A stretch of DNA of 11,421 nt from an uncultured Bacteroidales bacterium (GTDB lineage Bacteria; Bacteroidota; Bacteroidia; Bacteroidales; F082), in the NCBI GenBank assembly GCA_937877465.1, contig CALFIT010000217.1:1-11421 (forward strand), read 5' to 3'. The translations under genes and the position numbers were made by a program. Under the pieces are notes generated by a model. It was not told where the DNA came from. It saw nothing but the letters and a program-made list of their open reading frames with translations, and did no database searches. Shown here one piece after another: positions 1 through 5,411 of the stretch. The first letter of the stretch is position 1, and each line of letters opens with the position of its first letter.

Positions 1-93
1 GGAAAGGAGGTGATGGGGTCGCACTGTTGTTGTGCCATTGCCGCCCAGGACGTTGCGAGCGCGATGAGCAGCAGCAAAAGTTTACTTTTTTTT
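1..93 (-). pseudogene. 5' part of a secreted-protein gene cut off from its start codon by the IS1595 insertion
   Basis: Read leftward in the AAA codon at 83-81, the sequence encodes KLLLLLIALATSWAAMA followed by QQQCDPITSF. This is a hydrophobic signal-peptide core with an A-M-A cleavage site, and it runs off the window. No ATG precedes it on this side. The likely original start, ATG-AAA-AA, is at 2894-2887 on the far side of the element, so the ancestral protein would have begun MKK(K)SKLLLLL. The reading frame stays open into the element as far as the TGA at 146-144, and the only usual alternative start there is TTG at 119-117. The mature protein is not visible, so its function is unknown. 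The signal peptide is clear, and the disruption follows from the two flanks fitting together. Confidence 0.75.
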
Positions 94-119
94 AGGGAAG
101 TATATACCAGTTGACACAA
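94..119 (+). repeat. Left terminal inverted repeat of the IS1595-family element
   Basis: These 26 bases are the exact reverse complement of 2861-2886. The match stops at the 27th base (A here, G on the other side). Confidence 0.9.
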
Positions 120-173
120 ACTGATTATAATTTTTCGATTCTTTCAATAAGTGAAAGCGCTTTTTTAATTGAT

Positions 174-542
174 TCATTTTTTTTGTGGAACAATCAAACC
201 GAATTCATCAGGCTTTAAGTTCGCCATGAAAACATACACATATTGCTGTTGTGTGGTGTTATTGGTTTTTATCGTATAACCTATATTGTAATCAAAATCG
301 CTAATGAACATTGTTCCATTTGGAAATCTTTGATGCCTGTTTGTATAATCCCATGCTATTACGGGATTAGAAATATACTTTTTCATACCATCAAGATAAT
401 CACGCCATTTAGAAAGCCCATCAATATTGTTTTGGTTATAATTCTTAATTGCTTCTATTTGTTTTGTGATATTGGAGGAAAACCCGACAAAAAGCCTTGA
501 TGGTAATCTATCTTCTTTTAGCCAACATTGTTTCTTTATCAC
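174..542 (-). CDS. Cargo gene 2: hypothetical 122-aa protein, possible toxin partner
   Basis: The 122-residue protein starts MIKKQCWLKEDRLPSRLFVG and ends LIVPQKK. Its ATG overlaps the stop of the upstream 85-aa gene in the ATGA arrangement, so the two are translationally coupled. There is no signal peptide or membrane segment. The N-terminal half is rich in Lys and Asn and probably helical; the C-terminal half has alternating hydrophobics (GTMFISDFDYNIGYT, YVYVFMANL) that suggest a small beta-sheet. I do not recognise the family. A small acidic protein followed by a small basic protein, in a mobile element and with overlapping ends, is the usual shape of a type II toxin-antitoxin pair. That reading is inference. 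A weak hairpin (141-157) lies downstream. Confidence 0.65.
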   Translation of the reverse strand: MIKKQCWLKEDRLPSRLFVGFSSNITKQIEAIKNYNQNNIDGLSKWRDYLDGMKKYISNPVIAWDYTNRHQRFPNGTMFISDFDYNIGYTIKTNNTTQQQYVYVFMANLKPDEFGLIVPQKK

Positions 543-796
543 TTTTCACAATTTTTTCCTATATTATTGATAACCTCATCGGCATCGAATATACAACCTC
601 TGTCTAATTCTTCATCTAATGTATAATTAACAACGATTGCTTGCATGGGCTCTTTAGATTCATTAACAGGCAGTTTGGAGATATATTCCTTAACTTGCTC
701 TTGGGTTAATGTCCCCATTTCTTCCATGTACTCTTCTAATGGTAGTTTGTTTATACGTTCAATGTCCAAACTACCGTCTTCTTTCAATAGTGCCAT
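539..796 (-). CDS. Cargo gene 1: small acidic protein, possible antitoxin
   Basis: The 85-aa product begins MALLKEDGSLDIERINKLPL and ends IGKNCEK. The frame is open for nine more codons to an ATG at 823, but the promoter at 832-863 would put the transcript start at about 825, so the ATG at 796 is preferred. The protein is acidic. A helical N-terminal half (INKLPLEEYMEEMGTLTQEQ, VKEYISKLP) is followed by a short extended segment (MQAIVVNYTLDEELD) and a C-terminal helix. I recall similar MALLKEDGSLDIERINKLP starts among Bacteroidota hypothetical proteins, but I know no assigned function. It overlaps the downstream 122-aa gene by four bases. The antitoxin role is inferred only from size, charge, order and coupling. 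Confidence 0.65.
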   Translation of the reverse strand: MALLKEDGSLDIERINKLPLEEYMEEMGTLTQEQVKEYISKLPVNESKEPMQAIVVNYTLDEELDRGCIFDADEVINNIGKNCEK

Positions 797-831
797 AATC
801 AATTTGTTTACTATAAATATCAATCATACTG

Positions 832-863
832 CAAATATACAAACATTCCCTGACAAAACCAAA
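832..863 (-). promoter_or_regulatory. Bacteroidota-type promoter for the two-gene cargo operon
   Basis: On the minus strand, TTTG (863-860), 20 bases, then TATATTTG (839-832) matches the Bacteroidota consensus TTTG-N19/21-TAnnTTTG. The transcript would start near 825 and leave about 28 bases before the ATG at 796. Confidence 0.6.
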
Positions 864-897
864 AATCAGCACTATTTATACTTAAAAACAGATAAAC

Positions 898-1736
898 ATG
901 AGAAAATATCTAAAGAAATTTGAACAACACGCTGATTATCAAGATTTTAGTGGGGTGGGGTAGAATATGTAACTCCCAATGTATCAGTATGCGTAAACGA
1001 GGACGAAGTACATTACAATCCATTAGTATACCCGATACTTAAATTCACAGCAGAAGAAGCAAACAGTACCATACAACTGAACCGTGTTGGGACCGCAACA
1101 ACATTGGCAAATGCCGTTTTACAATATTCGACTGATAACGGTGAAACATGGAATGATTACACATATACGGTACAAGGGACAAAAGGTTATTCTGGTGACA
1201 CAATCACACTTGAAAATGTTGGAGATTCCGTTAAGTTCAAAGGAACTAATACAACATTAGGTGTAAGTACTTCAAACTATCATCAATTTGTAATGACAGG
1301 AAAAATAAAGGCAACAGGGGATGTTACGTCTTTATTCAATGAAGTTGGTTATGATATTGCAATGCCTTCTTATGGGTGTTACAATCTTTTCCGTAATTGT
1401 TCCTCATTGACAGAGGCACCAACGTTACCTGCAACAACTTTGGCAGATTATTGTTATTCATATATGTTTTATGGCTGTACATCGTTAACAGCAGCCCCTG
1501 AGTTACCTGCAACAACTTTGGCAAATTATTGTTATTCACATATGTTTAATGGATGTACTAATTTGAATTACATAAAGGCAATGTTCACAACAACTCCTTC
1601 ATCATCAAATACAAAAAATTGGGTAAGTAATGTTGCTTCGAGCGGAACATTCGTAAAAAATGCAGAAGCAACATGGAGTGTTACTGGAGCCAATGGTATA
1701 CCAAATGGCTGGACGGTTGAAACGGCAACGGCTTAA
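898..1736 (+). CDS. Cargo gene 3: BspA-like leucine-rich-repeat protein with a 5' frameshift
   Basis: From ATG 898 the frame reads MRKYLKKFEQHADYQDF then SGVG and stops at TAG 961-963. Coding resumes one frame over, open from 951, with VEYVTPNVSVCVNEDEVHYN and continues without a break to TAA 1734-1736. Adding one base in the G-rich stretch 951-960 gives a single protein of about 279 residues. I recall this N-terminal pattern (F..H..Y..F, then PNVS.C...NEVHYNP) from other Bacteroidota proteins, which supports one ancestral gene. The middle (QYSTDNGETWNDYTY) resembles a beta-sandwich segment. The rest holds cysteine-containing leucine-rich repeats of 26 residues (LPATTLADYCYSYMFYGCTS, then LPATTLANYCYSHMFNGCTN). 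No signal peptide is visible. If only the later part is translated, TTG 1104 gives 210 aa. The role is unknown; a binding or adhesion-like domain is possible. Confidence 0.6.
1425..1560 (+). repeat. Tandem 78-bp (26-aa) leucine-rich-repeat units
   Basis: TTACCTGCAACAACTTTGGC starts at 1425 and again at 1503, giving a 78-base period that encodes 26 residues. The second unit is cut short after about 58 bases. A more diverged unit precedes them (LFRNCSSLTEAPT). Confidence 0.75.
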
Positions 1737-2735
1737 TCAAGCGGCTTTGTGATGGTAATAAGACCTATGCTTTGCGGCCCAGAAGTCACCGTCAACGATT
1801 GTTGAGAGGATAAGAACATCCTTGTACTCAAACGGCTTGATGCTCTTGGCAAACATATCACGGAAACGCTTTGTGGAATTTTCCTTCCTCGTGTTCCACC
1901 TGTACACCTGTTCGTCAATGTAACGCTGCAAATAGTCCTTAGAGACGCAATGGTATGTACCGAACACCACACGCTTGAAATGCGCCCAAAATCCCTCAAT
2001 CGAATTGGTGTGTATGTCCTTGGAGCGGACGAACTCACGCTTGCCGTGGTTGACGATTTGGTGGTTGTAGCCGTTCCTATCCAAGTTTGAGTAGGAAACA
2101 AGTTCGTCAGTAAACACATCGGATTCCTTTGAGACATGCTTGTCCACAATCGGCAACAGGGTTGCGCCTTTGGTGTCTCTGACCTTCATTGCGACCACGT
2201 TCCCGTCCTTGCGTTCAACCATTCCGAAAATTGGTGTCTTGGTCTTTGTGGAGCGTCCTTGCGTCCCCTTGACCTTCTTCCATTCGTGCTTGTTGGTCTC
2301 ACGTCCTCCAAGGTACATTTCGTCCATTTCCACCTGACCTTTCAGTACGGTGTCTTTGTCTTGTCCATACAAGCCACGGAGCTTGTGTAGGATGAACCAA
2401 GCGGCCTTTTGCGTCACTTGGATGTCACTTGCCAATTGGCAGGAAGAAATGCCTTTCTTGTGCGAGGAAATGAGGTACATTGCCATGAACCACTTGCGGA
2501 GTGAAATCTTGGTGTTCTCGAAGATTGTCCCGACAAGGACGGAGAATTTCCTGTGGCATTTGGGGCAGGAATAGCGTCCGTCGGCACACTTGTACGTATG
2601 GGTGTGTCCGCAATACGGGCAAACGGCCTCACCTTCGCCCCACCTTTCTTGTGCAATGGTCTGCTTGCAGATTTCATCGGTATTGAAATAATCGGCAATT
2701 TGGAAGAGAGATGTGAAGTTGTCAAAATCTATCAT
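1737..2735 (-). CDS. IS1595-family (ISXO2-like) transposase
   Basis: This 332-residue transposase moves the element by DDE/N chemistry at the 26-bp ends. An N-terminal zinc ribbon is formed by CPYC (39-42) and CPKC (57-60). Next is a helix-turn-helix-like segment (about 75-120, KISLRKWFMAMYLISSHKKG), then the ISXO2-type catalytic core. Visible catalytic candidates are D138 in VEMDEMYLGG, D210 in VFTDELVSYS, and N244/E247 in HTNSIEGFW followed by KRVVFGTYH. The length is typical and the frame is intact, so the protein may be active. Its TGA (1739-1737) directly abuts the stop of the convergent repeat-protein gene, with no terminator between. The ATG at 2735 starts MIDFDNFTSLFQIADYF; no strong promoter was seen upstream. 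Confidence 0.93.
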   Translation of the reverse strand: MIDFDNFTSLFQIADYFNTDEICKQTIAQERWGEGEAVCPYCGHTHTYKCADGRYSCPKCHRKFSVLVGTIFENTKISLRKWFMAMYLISSHKKGISSCQLASDIQVTQKAAWFILHKLRGLYGQDKDTVLKGQVEMDEMYLGGRETNKHEWKKVKGTQGRSTKTKTPIFGMVERKDGNVVAMKVRDTKGATLLPIVDKHVSKESDVFTDELVSYSNLDRNGYNHQIVNHGKREFVRSKDIHTNSIEGFWAHFKRVVFGTYHCVSKDYLQRYIDEQVYRWNTRKENSTKRFRDMFAKSIKPFEYKDVLILSTIVDGDFWAAKHRSYYHHKAA

Positions 2736-2860
2736 AGTGAATCATTGTTGTCTTACATAATCTTATAGTGTAAAACATACAAAAATTCAACCGTAAAAAC
2801 CAGTTTTTTTACAGAAAATCAGAAAATTGTGCTATTTTTGTGCCGTTTTTCACAAAATCC

Positions 2861-2886
2861 TTGTGTCAACTGGTATATACTTCCCT
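2861..2886 (-). repeat. Right terminal inverted repeat of the IS1595-family element
   Basis: These bases are the exact 26-bp reverse complement of 94-119 and end at ...TATACTTCCCT. Beyond them lies T5 then CAT, the complement of a start codon. Confidence 0.9.
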
Positions 2887-3003
2887 TTTTTCATTTTGGA
2901 ATGTAATTATTAGTGTTTAAGATTAAAATATTTGATATTCAAAGAATTACAATATGTCACATATCACAAGATGTGGTGCGATTTGGAATAGGCGGCAAAG
3001 GTA
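2887..3003 (-). promoter_or_regulatory. Start codon remnant and leader of the gene split by the element
   Basis: On the minus strand, ATG-AAA-AA (2894-2887) matches the missing start of the signal peptide at 1-93. About 100 bases upstream, TACCTTTG (3003-2996) matches the Bacteroidota -7 box TAnnTTTG, but I see no TTTG at the usual distance: the nearest is 25 bases away. The stretch 2887-3037 holds no other gene. Confidence 0.4.
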
Positions 3004-3037
3004 CAAAAAAAATGCTGGACTGGAATTGCAAAAACGA

Positions 3038-3067
3038 AAAAATCCCGCCACGAATGACGGGATTTTT
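3038..3067. terminator. Bidirectional intrinsic terminator after the toxin gene
   Basis: AAAAATCCCG (3038-3047), a 10-base loop and CGGGATTTTT (3058-3067) form a perfect 10-bp stem with T-runs on both strands. It lies just beyond the repeat that follows the toxin stop codon and should end the leftward transcript. Confidence 0.75.
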
Positions 3068-3072
3068 CGGCT

Positions 3073-3124
3073 GTAGAGACGTTGCACGCAACGCCTCTAC
3101 TGTGTCTGACAAAAATAAAAATCA
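3073..3124. repeat. 52-bp repeat, copy 1 (palindrome plus tail, includes the toxin stop codon)
   Basis: It is identical to 3728-3779 except at one base (A versus G in the tail). The first 28 bases are a near-perfect palindrome, GTAGAGACGTTGC-AC-GCAACGCCTCTAC (one mismatch in 13 pairs). The tail ends on the toxin's TGA complement. Such palindromes resemble the dispersed intergenic repeats of Bacteroidota. Confidence 0.85.
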
Positions 3125-3397
3125 CTTGTCATTATAATGGTCTTCAACTTGGATGACAAGCACGGTGATACGCTCGTCATAAATGTCGTAAATAATCCTG
3201 TCGTGGGCGGTGATGTGTCGCGAATAGGTCATATCATTTCCGCCAATCAAAGGCTCGGGGTGGCCAAGCCCGGTTCGAGGGTGTTCCATAATGTCGAACA
3301 GAATCTGTGTGGCCTTCTTGAAAAGACGCGGATTCGATTTCTTCCATTTCTTCAAGGTCTTGTTGGCATCCTTTGAGTATTCAATGCAATATGTCAT
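3122..3397 (-). CDS. yoeB: Toxin of the Txe/YoeB family (RelE-like mRNA interferase)
   Basis: This 91-residue protein resembles YoeB, a ribosome-dependent mRNA endonuclease. The family pattern is clear: GKGKPEPL in E. coli YoeB corresponds to TGLGHPEPL here, followed by YSRHITAHDRIIYDI. Residues matching the YoeB catalytic set are E48, R67 and H87, with Y88 next to it. It is a few residues longer than E. coli YoeB (84 aa), with an extra NDK after the terminal HY. The start ATG (3397-3395) overlaps the antitoxin stop as ATGA, so the pair is coupled and the toxin is made after its antitoxin. Both genes look intact. The gene symbol is by family resemblance. Confidence 0.87.
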   Translation of the reverse strand: MTYCIEYSKDANKTLKKWKKSNPRLFKKATQILFDIMEHPRTGLGHPEPLIGGNDMTYSRHITAHDRIIYDIYDERITVLVIQVEDHYNDK

Positions 3398-3627
3398 AGG
3401 CTGTCGAAGTATTTCTGCATTTCGTCAGGCGTGTGGCACACGATGGTTTCGCCATTGGCAAATTCCTCTCGAGCCTTCTTCATCCGCACAGATAAGGCTG
3501 GCGTGATTTGGTCGTCTGTGACGGACGGTGTAATCTTCTTGACAAGAACGCCCAAGGCCTGTAGGTAGGCCATCAAAGCCTTGCCGCTGGTGGTGCGCTC
3601 GTTCAGTGTTATGGCATAAGTTGACAT
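3394..3627 (-). CDS. Antitoxin partner of the YoeB-like toxin
   Basis: The predicted 77-aa product begins MSTYAITLNERTTSGKALMA and ends HTPDEMQKYFDSL. The frame extends to an ATG at 3660, but that codon lies within the -7 box of the promoter, so the ATG at 3627 is chosen. The N-terminal half probably binds DNA and the Glu/Lys-rich C-terminal half (SVRMKKAREEFANGET) probably wraps the toxin, as is usual for this type. I cannot assign it firmly to Phd/YefM or another antitoxin family. Position, size and the ATGA overlap with a recognisable YoeB make the role secure. Autorepression through the palindrome at 3685-3699 is likely. Confidence 0.82.
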   Translation of the reverse strand: MSTYAITLNERTTSGKALMAYLQALGVLVKKITPSVTDDQITPALSVRMKKAREEFANGETIVCHTPDEMQKYFDSL

Positions 3628-3657
3628 GGTTTTGTTGTTTTGTTGTTTTTTCGCCTG

Positions 3658-3699
3658 CAAAAATACACATTATTCCCAAAACTACAAACATATTGTTTG
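3658..3699 (-). promoter_or_regulatory. Promoter and candidate operator of the toxin-antitoxin module
   Basis: On the minus strand, TTTG (3688-3685), exactly 19 bases, then TATTTTTG (3665-3658) is a perfect Bacteroidota promoter. The perfect palindrome CAAACA-TAT-TGTTTG (3685-3699) covers the -33 box, where bound antitoxin would block transcription. Confidence 0.72.
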
Positions 3700-3727
3700 C
3701 GTTGATACGGCCTATCCCTAAAAACAA

Positions 3728-3779
3728 GTAGAGACGTTGCACGCAACGCCTCTACTGTGTCTGACAAAAATGAAAATCA
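3728..3779. repeat. 52-bp repeat, copy 2 (includes the stop codon of the downstream DHOR gene)
   Basis: This is the same sequence and orientation as 3073-3124 with 51 of 52 bases identical. It ends on the TGA complement of the DHOR gene at 3777-3779. No T-run terminator follows it, so leftward transcription from the haem operon may run on into the toxin-antitoxin module. Confidence 0.85.
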
Positions 3780-5375
3780 AATCGCCTCGATGAATTTCAC
3801 GACGGCGTCGCGGTCTTCTTTGCTCAGCTCGCGGAATTGCTCCACCGAGCGGCGGGCATCGCTTTGGGCGTTGCCGTGCCACATGATGGCTTCGATGACG
3901 GTTTGTGCGCGGCAGTCGTGCAGACGGTCGCCGGCGCCCGTGCAGAGCGTGCTCAGGCCGCGTCCCCAAAGCGGGGTGGTGCGGCACCAGCCCGTGCGGA
4001 TGTCGTTCTCCATGTGGAGCTTGTGCTGGATGAAGTCGCTGTAGGGCCAAATCTTCTGGTTGGGATAGCGCGGCAGGCGCGGGTCGCCGTCGCTGAAGAA
4101 GCCGGCCGGGTCGGTGAACATGTCGTCGCCGGTCTGCCACGACGGACGGTGGCAGTAGGCGCAACCCAAGTCGCGGAACAGCTGGCGGCCACGTTGCACG
4201 TCGGGGTCGTCCAAGTCGCGGGCGGCGGGAACGGCCAAACCACGGTGCCAAACCATGAAGTCGGAGTAGTCTTCGCCGCTCATCTCGGGCACTTTCAGCT
4301 CGTCGGGGATGTTGGCCATCATCAGGTAGTTGTAGATGTCGGTCTCCACGTCGCCCGTGAGGTTGTATTGCGGGAAGTAGTTGTAGAACTCAGCCTGCAC
4401 GTCGGGGTCTTGCGAAGCCGTCGTAGCGTAGGCTGCCGTCATGTAGTGACCCATCTTGGTGGGGTGCGTCACGTTGGTGATGTTCCAGATGGCGTTGGCG
4501 CCCGGGGCATCCTGCAAGGGACCGCGCGTCAGGGCGTAGGTGTAACGCTTCGGGTGGTTGGTGTTGCCATAGTAACCCGTCGGGGCGAAGTCGCTGCCGG
4601 CCCACATCGCGGGGTTGAGTCCGTTCTGCATGAAGCCGTCGTTGTATTCCTTCTGGTACTGCGCCCTCAGCGAGTCGTCGGGGATGGCGTCGACGAGTCC
4701 GGTGCCATAGATGCCGATGGTCGACTCCAAGCGGCACACGAAGTCGCTGTAGGGAATGGGCTGGTTGTTCACCTCAAGCGGCACGTAGAAGGCCTCTTCG
4801 GGGATGTACACTTCGGGATAAGTGAGGTTGTAGCTCTCTCCGTCGGGGAATTGGTTGCCCCATTCGTCGGTGTAGCTCAGCCAGTTGATCTGGATCTGGG
4901 TCTCGTCGAGCGGAGCCTTGAAAGGCTCCACTGCGTTGGTTTGAGGCATTCCCGTGTAGGAACTGAGGTAGGTGTCGTTCTTGTCGACGAAGACGAGAAG
5001 GTAGCCGTTGCCCCAGTCGTTGGAGCTGTAGCGGTTCATGCGCTTGCCGTGGCCGTAGCTGGGATGGCAGGCGATGCAGCTGTTGCGGACGTAGAGTGGA
5101 CCGAGGCCCTTGAAAGGCGCGTTGTTTTGCGTGAAAGTGCGCTCAAAGAAGTACTCGCCATACTTGAAGTTGGCGGTCAGGCCGGCCTGTTCCGTGGCAG
5201 GCGTGGGGTCTTGGTAGGCGGTGTGCGAGCGGTTGAACGTGGTGCCCAACTCGCCGCCGGCGTAGGTCTCCTCGCTGACGATGGTGGTCGGCTCTTCAGT
5301 GCCGTGGCAGGAGGCTAAGGCCAAAGCCAACAGGCCGCCTGCAAACAGCAATTTCAGATTTCTGTAGTTGTTCAT
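3777..5375 (-). CDS. Di-haem oxidoreductase (DHOR) lipoprotein, paralogue 2
   Basis: This 532-residue exported c-type cytochrome belongs to the DHOR / COG3488 family (MauG- and peroxidase-like; often called thiol oxidoreductase). The N-terminus MNNYRNLKLLFAGG leads to the lipobox ALASC, with C23 as lipid anchor. Two haem-binding CXXCH motifs are visible: CIACH (100-104) and CAYCH (405-409). The C-terminal part carries family signatures RTTPLWGRGL (465-474) and LHDCRAQTVIEAIMWHG (485-501). Additional cysteines C464, C478 and C488 are shared with the neighbouring paralogue. It is the last gene of the cluster, 36 bases after the first DHOR. In other bacteria the family sits next to imelysins and is tied to iron handling; the exact reaction is not established. 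Electron transfer or metal oxidation at the outer membrane is inferred. Confidence 0.9.
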   Translation of the reverse strand: MNNYRNLKLLFAGGLLALALASCHGTEEPTTIVSEETYAGGELGTTFNRSHTAYQDPTPATEQAGLTANFKYGEYFFERTFTQNNAPFKGLGPLYVRNSCIACHPSYGHGKRMNRYSSNDWGNGYLLVFVDKNDTYLSSYTGMPQTNAVEPFKAPLDETQIQINWLSYTDEWGNQFPDGESYNLTYPEVYIPEEAFYVPLEVNNQPIPYSDFVCRLESTIGIYGTGLVDAIPDDSLRAQYQKEYNDGFMQNGLNPAMWAGSDFAPTGYYGNTNHPKRYTYALTRGPLQDAPGANAIWNITNVTHPTKMGHYMTAAYATTASQDPDVQAEFYNYFPQYNLTGDVETDIYNYLMMANIPDELKVPEMSGEDYSDFMVWHRGLAVPAARDLDDPDVQRGRQLFRDLGCAYCHRPSWQTGDDMFTDPAGFFSDGDPRLPRYPNQKIWPYSDFIQHKLHMENDIRTGWCRTTPLWGRGLSTLCTGAGDRLHDCRAQTVIEAIMWHGNAQSDARRSVEQFRELSKEDRDAVVKFIEAI

Positions 5376-5411
5376 AATTTTATAAATTTGAATTAGTTCG
5401 TTGTCATATCG

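Larger units (their letters stand above)
94..2886. mobile_element. IS1595-family insertion sequence with three cargo genes
   Basis: The ends are perfect 26-bp inverted repeats (94-119 and 2861-2886, beginning AGGGAAGTATATACCAGTTG inward). Between them lie an IS1595/ISXO2-type transposase and three genes unrelated to transposition. The family is known to include elements with passenger genes; without cargo, members are usually near or a little above 1 kb, so about 1.7 kb here is cargo. An exact 8-bp target duplication is not evident: the left flank is TTTTTTTT (86-93) and the right flank is TTTTTCAT (2887-2894). Only a T-run is shared, and slippage in the homopolymer could have blurred the copy. 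The cargo is strikingly AT-rich compared with the host operons to the right. Confidence 0.88.

Noticed and set aside
86..93. T-run as a clean 8-bp target-site duplication
   Set aside because: The right side reads TTTTTCAT, so only the T-run is shared and an exact duplication cannot be claimed.
1336..1539. Minus-strand frame with repeated MNNNNLPKLLQVT segments
   Set aside because: The repeats are the reverse reading of the 78-bp leucine-rich repeats on the plus strand.
1733..2149. Minus-strand 138-codon frame overlapping the transposase
   Set aside because: It lies in another frame on the same strand as a clear transposase, and its Ser/Thr/Arg-rich product has no motif.
3073..3779. CRISPR array
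   Set aside because: There are only two copies about 600 bases apart, with a toxin-antitoxin module between them.
3837..5318. Plus-strand open frame of 493 codons
   Set aside because: It is antisense to a DHOR gene that has two CXXCH motifs and a lipobox; the product is a low-complexity Val/Gly/Ala protein.
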